A DNA stretch of 64,000 nucleotides, from the NCBI GenBank assembly GCA_037127255.1, contig JBANSL010000004.1, positions 32,122,467-32,186,466 on the forward strand. Direction: 5' to 3'. Below the pieces are notes generated by a model that searched no databases, was not told the origin of the DNA, and was given only the letters and a program-made list of their open reading frames with translations. The stretch's first letter is position 1, and every line of letters begins with the position of its first letter. This DNA is from Persicaria tinctoria (Eukaryota > Streptophyta > Magnoliopsida > Caryophyllales > Polygonaceae). Below are positions 55,723-64,000 of this stretch, one piece after another. Both the position numbers and the translations under genes were made by a program.

Positions 55723-56240
55723 GTTTGTCCTTCCGCTTCTTTAGAGATAGAAAATGTTGGGGATTCCCTAGTTGGTATGTCTTTCTGCATATTTGAGTTA
55801 TCTATTCATTTGGTAGAAAGTAGTTTGCTAAATCTCTTTCCATGTTGAGTTTGTTTTCTTAGTGGATTTAATATTGATTGTATTGTTTGTATTGATTGTA
55901 TTGTTTGCCTTGTCTTAAACTTTTGAAATCTGATTGCAAATATTTCTTCCTTGTTTATTTTGTGTGTGTTTTATCTTCCATTCATATTTATATCTTCCTG
56001 GATCAACAAAGCAGTCATATTACTATATTAGGTTCGCCTTTATGGAGCCTACTATATCTATTAACTTTGACAACAACCTTTTTTTATTTGAAGGCCAACT
56101 TGTTTGTTAATCAGGGGTTTATGTTGTCTTGACATGGTTGATGGCAGGAAAAAATAGATGGGCACCTATTGACTGGCTTGGCAGATGTGATGGAGAAAAT
56201 TTGGGATGAACACTTATTTTTATCGAATCTTAAGTGTTGA
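55723..56240 (+). pseudogene. Exon-like segments including a possible last exon
   Basis: 55723-55774 lies between TTCTCTTACAG and GTATGT and reads VCPSASLEIENVGDSLV. 56148-56240 follows GATGGCAG and reads EKIDGHLLTGLADVMEKIWD and ten more residues to a TGA. Both are on the + strand with plant-like splice signals. The protein is not recognised. Together with 15752-16033, on the same strand across the nest, it could be parts of one gene. Confidence 0.3.
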
Positions 56241-56796
56241 AGTGTTAAGGTATATATTTAGCATTGAAGTGCAAATGTTACACTAATATAATCATTTGTA
56301 ATCTTTTGGTACTTATTTGTAATCTTTTGAATATGTTTTAAACAAAGTTTTTTTTTAATATAAAACAAGTGAGATTAAACTAATTGGCTACTATTGTATT
56401 ACAATACTAGTTACAGCACCGCGTTCGAAGCACCCGACACCTGATCTCTTCCAATCGCTCAATTTGAGAAAGTTACAAGCAACCTGGATAACACCCTCTG
56501 CATGGGTGAGCGCAATGGCTTGGACAGACACAAGACCGCCTCCTCACCCTCTAATGATTAGTTCAATATTAGGTCCAATATTTAAACCTATATTTCTAAT
56601 TTAATGCAAGAACAAATCTATGAATAAGATATAATATACAATAATTGATAAAAAAAAAAAAAACAACTAAGTGAAGAGTAATATTTGCTTCGTGTTCACA
56701 AGCAACCTGACAAACACACAAAATGCATGAATTCGTATATTAACACAAAGATACCACCTTTCAAATTTCAATTACAACAGAAAGATAATTAGATAC
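56241..56796. other. Unassigned, with a GC-richer patch
   Basis: The patch at 56410-56560 (GCACCGCGTTCGAAGCACCC to GACCGCCTCCTCACCC) stands out from AT-rich surroundings. On the - strand it has a loose resemblance to tRNA-derived SINE heads, but no clear A and B boxes at the right spacing. Confidence 0.3.
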
Positions 56797-56910
56797 CTTA
56801 CTCTTAAGAGTAGAAGAGGCAGTTCGATGATAGGAAGGATCAATAGCAAGCAAATTCTCAATAAGTTGTACGGTTGTTGTAGGAATATTTTTGAATTTGT
56901 TATATGTCTT
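56797..56910 (-). pseudogene. CDK-type protein kinase exon fragment
   Basis: A 114-base segment between AG (56911-56912) and GT (56795-56796) on the - strand is open over 38 codons. It reads FKNIPTTTVQLIENLLAIDP and RTASSTLKSK. This matches the end of the kinase domain of plant cyclin-dependent-kinase-like proteins, where PxSxxxLIxxLLxIDP and TAxxAL occur. No other kinase exon is nearby, so it is a fragment, probably captured. Confidence 0.55.
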
Positions 56911-57091
56911 CTGTAAGTTTGTTGAGGCCTAAATATTATATAAGAATGGGTGATATTAATTTTAACACTTCTTATATTTTGTGTTGCAGTTAACTTGGCA
57001 CTATATTGAGAAATTTTATTTTAACAAACTATTTAAGCGTATCAATCAGCTTCCAAATCGATCTCATACAATAACATAAGTAAATAGATAC

Positions 57092-57162
57092 ATGTTCAAT
57101 GATGTTATTAAGAGGAATTCTTTGCTTCCCCACTTTCAAATGTCTCTTCTTGTATACAAGCT
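57092..57162 (-). pseudogene. Ribosomal protein L7-like exon fragment, copy 1
   Basis: Between TTTCAG and GTATCT on the - strand: ELVYKKRHLKVGKQRIPLNN. This resembles the ELIYKRGYGKxNKQRIPLTDN exon of plant L7 (60S subunit). One codon block is shortened. It is preceded and followed by non-L7 sequence. Confidence 0.5.
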
Positions 57163-57342
57163 CTGAAAGTCAGGTACCAGTGGAAAACTGGAAAGCAAAA
57201 AACAGATTGATCAAAAACAAATTGATCAAATAATACAGATAGCAAGGCATCTTGATAGGCGCATCTAATGCTCTACTATTGGCATTTTTTGCATTGATTT
57301 AGTGCATGGTATATAAAAAAATATGGGGACTAATAGATTACT

Positions 57343-57520
57343 TTGCAATAGCAATCAAGTGTAGGACAACATTAATGACTCTCTCAAGCTCATTACCATC
57401 AGATCCATCACCATAGCATTTTAAAAAAAAATTCATTGATTTTGTCTTTGGGTTTAAGGTTCATCTTCAGTAACTCCAAAAGATACTTTCTAGCTATATG
57501 GTATTCATCCAATTTCAAGG
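57343..57520 (-). pseudogene. Coding-like fragment, unknown
   Basis: On the - strand: KLDEYHIARKYLLELLKMNL, then KPKDKINEFF, a one-base shift in an A/T run, and DGSDGNELERVINVVLHLIA. The helical, charged composition looks like a real protein. Not recognised. Confidence 0.35.
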
Positions 57521-57578
57521 GGTCTTGTGCTGGTGTTAAAGAACTTTAATAGAGATACAAAAGAAAAGTTCATTAATT

Positions 57579-57709
57579 ATTAGAATATCCAAAAGCTTTA
57601 TGGTGACAATAATTTTAACATTGCCTAGATTTTATGCTACATGTTGATTAGAATATCCAAAAGCTTTATGGTGACAATAATTTTAACATTGCCTAGATTT
57701 TATGCTACA
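57579..57709. repeat. Tandem duplication of 68 bases
   Basis: The string from ATTAGAATATCCAAAAGC to TTTTATGCTACA occurs twice in direct succession with no visible difference; a recent local duplication. Confidence 0.85.
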
Positions 57710-57812
57710 ACCAACATGCCACTATATTGAGAAAGTTTATTTTAATAAATTATTCAAACTTATCAATCAGCTTCTGAATTGATCTTATATGATAATAGAA
57801 GTAAATGAATAC

Positions 57813-57890
57813 CTTTTTAATGATGTTATTGTTAGTAAGAGGAATTCTTTGCTTCCTGATTTTCAAATGTCCCTTCTTATATACAAGCTC
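57813..57890 (-). pseudogene. Ribosomal protein L7-like exon fragment, copy 2
   Basis: On the - strand ELVYKKGHLKIRKQRIPLTN followed by NNIIKK and GTATTC. About 720 bases from copy 1, and flanking sequence (CACTATATTGAGAAA, ATCAATCAGCTTC) is duplicated too, so a larger segment was duplicated after capture. Confidence 0.5.
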
Positions 57891-58048
57891 TATCATTTTT
57901 TTCAAATGTCTCAAGGGTTTCTTATGACAACAAAGCTTGGGCCATTCAGATGGGCACTAAAGGTAGATAAAAGTATCATACCTGTGATACTCTATTAACT
58001 TCTTGTAAGTTTATGTCCTTCCCTCCAGTAATATTTGTATACAACACC

Positions 58049-59011
58049 CACTACTAAAAAAACAGGAAATAGTTACGGTTTCTTAGCGACGAATTTCAGC
58101 CGCCGTTGTTTTGGTTGCTAATAACAATGACATTGGCCACGACTGTACTTGACCGTGGCTAAACTGGGGTCACCCAAGAATGCCACGTCATCAAGTTCGT
58201 TGCTAATATCAACGAACGCAATGCTTGTGGCTGATTTTGTGGCTGAGGAAGTGGGTGATAGTAGGGATTAGCCACGAAATTAGCTACGAACGCTGATTCC
58301 GTGGCTGTATTCGATGCTGTGTTGGCAACAACATCAAATTTGTGGCTAAATTTATGGCTATTCAGCTTCAGAAATCCGACGATGGAATGGACACGAGGTG
58401 AGTGGGCTTGGATCGATTATTGGGCGGGTCGGACATGGGGTGAGTGGGCTTGAATCGTAGTTGAATCCGTGACCAACGAAAATAACAAACTGTTATGGGC
58501 TCGGCATGGATCAATAGCCCATTAGAAATTATTGGCCCAATTACCTTATTAGCCCGTAGGAAGAAATGTGGATATAGCAACGACTGTATCCGTGGAAAAA
58601 TCTGTTGCTATTACGGATGAGGTCGTCTTTAATGTGAATTGTCCTTCACCTGTCTTCTAGTAGTTGGGTGCATTAATTGGGGTCGGCCCACGTGTTTGTC
58701 TTCTAGCTTGGGTGAATTGAACATTGCCATTTGCAATTCAAATAGAAGGACACACACATGACTTGCTTCTCTCCAAAACTTGAACCTGCATACGATCAGT
58801 ACGAGGTATGTTTATAATTTTTGTCTTAATTAACTTACATATTACACTATATTATTCTTTTTGAACTTAATTTCAGGAGAGTATATGTATATATATATAT
58901 TGGTATGTTATATATATGTATGGGTATTAATATATAATACGTTATATATTCAAATTAAATGTAGGAAAATATATGGGTTTTGAGTTTTAATATATTGGAA
59001 GAATTAAAAAT

Positions 59012-59075
<64 letters not shown>

Positions 59076-59120
59076 TTGATGGAAATTGCATTTTTATGAT
59101 ATCAATTTACAATTTTATTG

Positions 59121-59202
<82 letters not shown>

Positions 59203-60050
59203 CTAGGTACGTAGTTATTTGAAAGTGGGTTTTTGTAAATGTTATGTTACGTACGGTTGCATTGGAAATTTAGGGAATGTTGAATTTGTAATATATGTGT
59301 ACTTATAAATGAATTGGAAATTTAGGAATTTTCAATTAATTTGTAATGTGTACATATGTACAGTACAGGTTGATTGAGAATTTGATAAAATGGATGATGA
59401 TCGTACATGGATGTATGACATGTACTTGCCGAATCGTGGAGGATTGAAGCCTGAATACTATGCAGGGGTTGATCAATTTATAAATTTTGCTTGCAGTCAA
59501 CAAGCTTTGTTCCTCCGTCATGGTTTAACCCATATATTAATGTCGACGATGTTCCGAATAATGGAGATGGTTTTGAATTCCAACCAGTTGAAGAAGAAGT
59601 TAATGAGGTCGGTGAAATGAGGGAAGATCCGGTAGAAACCGAGGAGGCTAATCTGTTGTCCACACGGTTTGCAGATGTGTTGAGAGCAGTTGATGAACCA
59701 GTGTTTTCTGGGTATACGTCACATACACAATTTTCTTTTGTGAGCCGACTTATGAGCTTGAAGTGCGAACATAATGTTCCTCAAAGTCTGTTCAATGGTT
59801 TTGTGCAATTGTACGATAAAGTGCTACCTCATGACCACAAGATTCCCACCAGTTACTATGAAATTGAGAAGATAGTTCAAAATTTGGGGCTACCGGTGGA
59901 AAGAATAGGAATGTATCCCAACAGTTGTATGTTGTATTGGAAGAGTGATGCGAATGAAGAATCATGTAAGTGTTGTGGTCATGCAAGATATGCTGTTAGT
60001 GCTACAGGGAAGCGTCGGGAACAGTTTGGAATGATACATGGAGAGATGTA
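58049..60050 (+). mobile_element. CACTA (En/Spm) element, 5' part
   Basis: Starts CACTACTAAAAAAACAGG, a CACTA terminal repeat. Then 600 bases of short GTGGCTAA/GCCACGA units in both orientations, as in CACTA subterminal DNA. An inverted version (CCTGTCTTCTAGTAGTTG, 58649-58666) could close a small 618-base element, or be part of the subterminal repeats. The transposase start follows at 59390. No 3' end was found; similarity stops near 60030. Confidence 0.65.
59010..59201. repeat. Two long (TA)n microsatellites
   Basis: Pure TA runs at about 59010-59071 and 59127-59201, separated by a short unique stretch. They lie in the 5' region of the CACTA transposase. Confidence 0.95.
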
Positions 60051-60057
60051 TTTATAG
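59390..60057 (+). pseudogene. CACTA transposase (TNP2-type), N-terminal fragment
   Basis: Starts MDDDRTWMYDMYLPNRGGLK, continues EYYAGVDQFINFAC, the conserved N-terminus of En/Spm transposases (DRxWMY...FxFAC). After a frame change near 59515 it reads YINVDDVPNNG, then VLRAVDEPVFSGYTSHTQFS, VSRLMSLKCEHNVPQSLFN, NLGLPVERIGMYPNSCMLYW and CKCCGHARY. The CxxCGxxRY motif closes the N-terminal zinc region. The catalytic DDE part is missing, and the first zinc-binding section seems deleted at the frame change. Confidence 0.82.
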
Positions 60058-60889
60058 AGGAAGGAGCACACACATGTGCTGTTGTACAAAGCCTTCTTTC
60101 TGTTATAACAGAACAATGACAACATCAGCTCCTCTAACTAACTCTGAGCTGGTTTAACACAGATTATGAAACCAACAGTCTACAAATAAGCATTTTCCAG
60201 CCAGATCAAATTATGCAAGCATATCTGAAAGATGTATACATTCTACAATTCCATATTATGCATATATACACCTCTTCTGACAGAAAAGTCTTATGAAAGT
60301 AAAGTGTTATGACAGTCTACCAAATATGAAGCAAATATGGAGCAATTATCTTCTGACAGTCTACCAAATATGAAGCAAATATGAACATGCATATATGAAG
60401 CAAATATGAAGCAATTCTCTTATGAAAGAAAACTCATACAAGCTAGGTTATCTGAAAGATGTACACATATTATGCATACACCAGTACTTTCATTCTCCAA
60501 TTATGCATACACCAGTACTTTCATTCTCCAATTCATGAAATCTGAGAAAATCTGAGAAAACTTGTACAAACTCAAGGCGATAATGGAAAACATAGCAACT
60601 CTAACACAAAATCACAACCACAGTACGTATGCATACACCAGCTTGATATCCACAGTGGAAATCAAATTCGAAACCCCTCACAGATTCCCCAATTCAAATA
60701 AATTTCCAAATACTGTACAAACTCAAGACGAATTAAAAATGACAGTTTCCCCAACAGTTTCCCCAATTCGAAAACCCTAAAATTGAAATCAAATTCGAAA
60801 ACCCTAACAGTTTCCCCAATTTGAAAAGCCAAAAGCCAAAATTCAAATTCGGTCGAACTTGGGAGATAAATGAAATATTGGAATCATAC
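60058..60889. other. Unassigned stretch with short direct repeats
   Basis: Duplications: TGCATACACCAGTACTTTCA at about 60473 and 60504; GTCTACCAAATATGAAGCAA at about 60315 and 60358. TTTCCCCAA units near 60750-60815. Probably an intron or decayed transposon. Confidence 0.4.
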
Positions 60890-61060
60890 CTTCCATAATG
60901 GACAAACATAAAATTGTCTACCCGAATTTCTAGTGTATTTGCAAGTTTGCAATCTCGCAGGGAAGCCATGCTTGCACCTTTCAATTGAAGCTTCGTCGTC
61001 GACTCTTCTCTGAGCATTTGATTTCATGGATGAGGTTTGTTGTCCCCAACCCTCCGCCAT
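60890..61060 (-). CDS. First exon with GRF-type zinc finger
   Basis: On the - strand, ATG at 61060 opens a frame of exactly 57 codons ending at a GTATGA donor. It reads RCKHGFPARLQTC and then RNSGRQFYVCPLWK, the pattern of GRF zinc fingers (CxHG..., NxGRxFxxCP), nucleic-acid-binding modules often found in plant transposon-related proteins. No second exon was found to the left. It could be a live small gene, a fragment, or part of the adjoining transposon. Confidence 0.55.
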
Positions 61061-61290
61061 CCTTAGAAAGCCTTTGTCCTTTGTTGTTCGTCCCCAACCC
61101 TCCGTCGTCGACTCTTCTCTTCTGTAACTACTAGATCTCTCCGGCCAAGCTTAGTTTGTCTCTACACATTTCTCTCTGGCCAATCTTCGTTCTTTCATTT
61201 TCCTCTGTAAAAAAAATTATAAAAAAAAATTATGACATGGCAAAATGGTAATTTCTCCAACGTACAGTAGGTGCAATTGGAAAAAAATCA
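61061..61290. other. Unassigned stretch upstream of the GRF exon
   Basis: Possible 5' untranslated or promoter DNA of the GRF exon; CTTCTCT-rich. The string GTCCCCAACCCTCCG occurs twice (about 61041 and 61089). Confidence 0.35.
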
Positions 61291-61358
61291 GGGTTTAGGG
61301 TTAGTGTTAGGGTTAGGGTTTAGGGTTAGGGTTATGGTTTAGGGTTTAGGGTTAGGTT
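61291..61358. repeat. Interstitial telomere-like repeats
   Basis: About nine units of TTTAGGG and its variants TTAGGG, TTAGTG and TTATGG in one direction. Two more units follow at 61493-61507. Plant telomeres use TTTAGGG. Confidence 0.85.
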
Positions 61359-62027
61359 TTAGATCAAGGTAGATCACTCAATAGATTGAGTGGTGATCAA
61401 TATAGTTGGTGTTGCTTGTCTATTTGTAATTATAAGGCGGCAAAAATGGACGCCACGTGTGTTTTCCGACGTCCATGTGGCGTGTTTTCCGATTTAGGGT
61501 TTAGGGTTAGACGAAGATACATCACTCAATATATAGATCGATCGAGTGGTATAGTTCATCCTCCAACCTCTAGTGGTAAATATGATTCTTACATTTCTTT
61601 CCGACTTATCGTAATTCTTACATTTCATACACATTCCTCAAACGTGATCGTGATCAAGCTATTTTGTTTCGTTATGCATAAAATATGCGCTTCTTATAGG
61701 GTTGAAATAAATAAAAGCATTTTTCATGCACATTTCTTATATTTGGTGTTGTGATCGAGATAGTTTTTTCGTTCTCACAAAATGTGAGTTGAATTGTTTA
61801 GAGTTTACATTTGTTCTCCATTCACCGAGATAGTTCATTTGGTCGAGGTAGTTTCGAACAACGTACATATATAGGTGGAGTGTTGAGTATTCAATTAATG
61901 TAGAGATCAATATACTTTGTTTCGATCGTGGAATCTCGATCAAATGTATAAGATTTTATACTTAAGTAATATAAAACCTAAAGTGACTTTTCAAACCTTT
62001 CTTTTGAAAAAACTTTAAGAATGTAAT

Positions 62028-62065
<38 letters not shown>

Positions 62066-62590
62066 ATAATCAAGTGTATATTACAAATGCTTCTTATGTA
62101 ATTATGAAAATAACCTAAAGTATTCATTTAATGGTGTTGTGTTCAATTGTGATATATATAATGATTCATTTAATGGTGTTGTGTTCAATTGTGATTTGTA
62201 TATATTTGTGTATATGTATCGAATGCCTTGTACAAATTTCTGAAAGTGAAAATTTGGGAGGGAAAGTGAAAAATTGGGAGGGAAGTCCAAAATCCAAATT
62301 TTGGATAGGCCCAATTCAAAAAAAGCGCCCTCTCCATCACTGTCCACATTTCAGAAACCCTAGCCTAACTCTCTCTTCTCTCAAGCGCCCTCTCCATCCT
62401 CTGAATTTGAGAAACCCTAACTCTCTTCTCTCTCAATCGCTCTCTTCTCTCTCAATCATTCAAGGAGGTGCACCCCGGAGGTCTTCTCGCAATAATGTAG
62501 GCTCCAGACCACTACTGGCCCCGACCAGTGCACTAATGAAGCCAATACGGCCGACCTCCACCTGCTTCCTCTCCAGGGACGACCGCTCCA
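61359..62590. other. Unassigned stretch with repeats
   Basis: A (TA)n run at 62031-62062 and a tandem duplication of about 38 bases (GATTCATTTAATGGTGTTGT) at about 62124-62199. GAGTGG/CCACTC inverted pieces lie near 61390-61550. CT-rich, UTR-like sequence with AAACCCTA at 62340-62460. No gene called. Confidence 0.4.
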
Positions 62591-63112
62591 ATGGTCGCCT
62601 CTCCTACCAGGGCTTCACCTCGAAGACATCAACCAATTGCACCCTCTCCATCGGTTAACCCTCCCACTGTGGCCAAACCGCCGGTATGCCCTCCTATTAG
62701 ATCGTCGCCCCGAAAACTTCAACCCACTGCCCCCTATCCACCGCTAACCCATGCGCCAACTCCACCGGTCAACCCACTGCCCCCTACCACAGCATCACCC
62801 CGGATACCTCAACCTAGTTGCCACTCCCCACCGGTGACATCCCCTTCCCTCACGTCGTCTCAACCCCCACTGAACAATACCAACCCAAGGAAAAGACCCA
62901 CTGCCCCCTCCCCACCGGTGACATCTCCTACCCTCACGCCGTCTCAACCCCCACTGAACAATACCAACCCAAGGAAAATACCCATTGCCCCCTCCCCGCA
63001 GTCCCCTTCTCCAGCGATGAGCTCCGAACCTTCTGCGCTAGCCCAACCCACTGCCTCTCAACATAGGGCCTCCACATCCTCGGCGGCAAGTCTGCCGACC
63101 TCCCAATCTTAA
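62591..63112 (+). CDS. Proline-rich ORF with 28-residue repeat
   Basis: A 173-residue frame of mostly P, S, T, with a repeated unit SPPVTSPxLTxSQPPLNNTN plus PRK at 84-base spacing (about 62829 and 62913). No known domain; low complexity and basic. It is followed in the same frame by a second open part (NEYESSSGTEKPASENKDD) after one TAA, and then by a likely donor. It may be the disordered N-terminus of a transposon protein or a host gene with one nonsense change. Confidence 0.35.
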   Translation: MVASPTRASPRRHQPIAPSPSVNPPTVAKPPVCPPIRSSPRKLQPTAPYPPLTHAPTPPVNPLPPTTASPRIPQPSCHSPPVTSPSLTSSQPPLNNTNPRKRPTAPSPPVTSPTLTPSQPPLNNTNPRKIPIAPSPQSPSPAMSSEPSALAQPTASQHRASTSSAASLPTSQS

Positions 63113-63134
63113 CCCGCGCTGGTGTTAGACAACA

Positions 63135-63254
63135 ATGAATATGAGTCATCCTCAGGGACAGAGAAACCAGCTTCTGAAAACAAGGACGACTGAGCTGCCG
63201 CCGGAAGTGAGGAATCTTCCAGGTGGAATAGAAAAGTTTCAATTCAGCTTGTTA
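63135..63254 (+). CDS. Exon-like segment after the proline-rich ORF
   Basis: The frame reads KTRTTELPPEVRNLPGGIEK, then FQFSLLME before GTAAGT at 63255. The codon pattern looks coding. A further exon-like run begins after GAAG at 63939 (FDATNPAFGVLAQIIHSHFD) and leaves the window. The pair would fit the N-terminal part of an En/Spm-type (Transposase_24-like) protein, but this is only a suggestion. Confidence 0.3.
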
Positions 63255-63938
63255 ATGGAACGTAAGTGGGATGAAAGTTTCTCTTCTTACCTTTGTTATG
63301 CGGTTTCTGAATTTCCAATTAAAAGTTCAATGTCTGTTGCTTATGATCAATGTTTGTTGAATGATCATTTTTAAGGTGTTTATGTGTTTCATGTGTTAGG
63401 GTGCTTCTGATTAGGGGTTATGTCTACTGATTAGGGGTTATAGTTGGTGTTGCTTGTCTATTTGTATTTATAAGAGTTGAAGTTTAAGTGTTCATCTACT
63501 GTTGTCTGCATTTGTTTGTTGTCATGTGCTTCTGATTAGGGCTTATGTGTTTCTATGTGAGTTTGGTTTTCATCTGTTGAACGATCAAGTAACCCCTATT
63601 GCTTATGTGTTAGGGTGTTTATCTAGTTAACCTCTGTTGCTTTGGTTTGGTTTTCATTTGTTGTTATTTCAACCTCTGTTGTTATTTCATTTGCTTTGGT
63701 TTGGTTTGGTTTTCATTTGTTGCTTTGGTTTTGTTTGGGTTGGTTTTCAAGTGCTAGGGTGCTTATGTTGTTATTTAGGTTTGGTTTTCATGTGTTAGTG
63801 TGTTATCTGTTCATTCAACTAATGCTAGTATAAATACTTGTATGATTGGATTCATATTATTAGCCATTTATTATATGTGTGTTGAGCAAGTGACCAATGC
63901 TAATACATCTCTTATTTTCTTTGTATGACTTGATGAAG
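63255..63938 (+). other. Probable intron
   Basis: T-rich and low in coding potential, with repeats of TTTGGTTTGGTTTTCAT style at 63640-63800. Bounded by GTAAGT and a pyrimidine-rich stretch ending in AG. Confidence 0.35.
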
Positions 63939-64000
63939 ATTTGATGCAACCAATCCTGCATTTGGAGTCCTGGCGCAGATTATTCATTCACATTTTGATG

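Noticed and set aside
56410..56560. tRNA gene or SINE
   Set aside because: There are TTCGAA-like bits but no A and B boxes at the right spacing and no cloverleaf could be folded by eye.
58049..58666. A complete 618-base CACTA MITE
   Set aside because: The right end TAGTAGTTG has an extra base, flanking triplets do not match, and a similar string recurs at about 58700; kept as subterminal DNA of a larger element.

Overview
This window is plant nuclear DNA, most likely from a eudicot. The signs are Ty3/gypsy retrotransposons with tRNA-Asp and tRNA-Met type primer sites, MULE, CACTA and Stowaway-type DNA transposons, plant-type short introns and TTTAGGG telomere-like repeats. I see no intact ordinary host gene. 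Almost everything is transposon sequence, most of it broken, plus a few exon-sized remnants of cellular genes.

Layout, left to right. Bases 1-6400 are a recent non-autonomous Athila-like element (A, + strand, 5' LTR cut by the window edge) with one intact gag-derived ORF. It sits in a MULE (about 6401-12990, - strand) with a dead MuDR transposase gene, a second Ulp1-type companion ORF and a leader full of GCGCC hairpins. A Stowaway-like MITE (12996-13232) and a non-autonomous CACTA element (13376-15031, TSD ATT) follow. At 15.0-16.3 kb there are weak exon-like pieces, then a 5'-truncated element H (about 16380-17860).

Bases 17886-54565 are a nest of retrotransposons. The outer layer is the 5' LTR of element G (- strand; 18100-19219 and 54088-54565). 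It is split by element C (- strand, Athila-like, 19220-54082). C was hit three times: by D (23862-32550, gypsy with gag-pro-RT-RH-INT, TSD GTAGT), by E (33548-38607, non-autonomous, TSD AAGGC) and by F (40282-53765, non-autonomous, TSD GGTTG). F carries a 5'-truncated Tekay-like piece J (about 42720-46311, chromodomain plus LTR), and its 3' LTR was hit by I (48772-53440, deleted gypsy, TSD GTAAC). The deepest bases are four layers down.

From 54.6 kb on, the sequence is AT-rich. A cluster of - strand gene fragments (56.8-57.9 kb: a CDK-type kinase exon, two copies of a ribosomal L7-like exon, an unknown one) looks like captured exons. Then come a broken CACTA transposase N-terminus with its terminal repeat (58049-60050), a GRF-type zinc-finger exon (60890-61060), interstitial telomere-like repeats (61291-61358), and the start of a proline-rich gene or transposon ORF running off the right edge.

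The most unusual signals are not genes. They are (1) a dispersed TCGA-NN-TCGA module that fills LTRs, leaders and even a protease reading frame of the A/C family, with a different centre fixed in each subfamily; (2) a 1.2-1.4 kb non-coding block bounded by two polypurine-tract-like motifs and shared by five element families; (3) a hairpin module in LTRs of several families, inverted in one; and (4) six strong GCGCC hairpins in the MULE leader. Identities and ages are by-eye judgements; no alignment was run.
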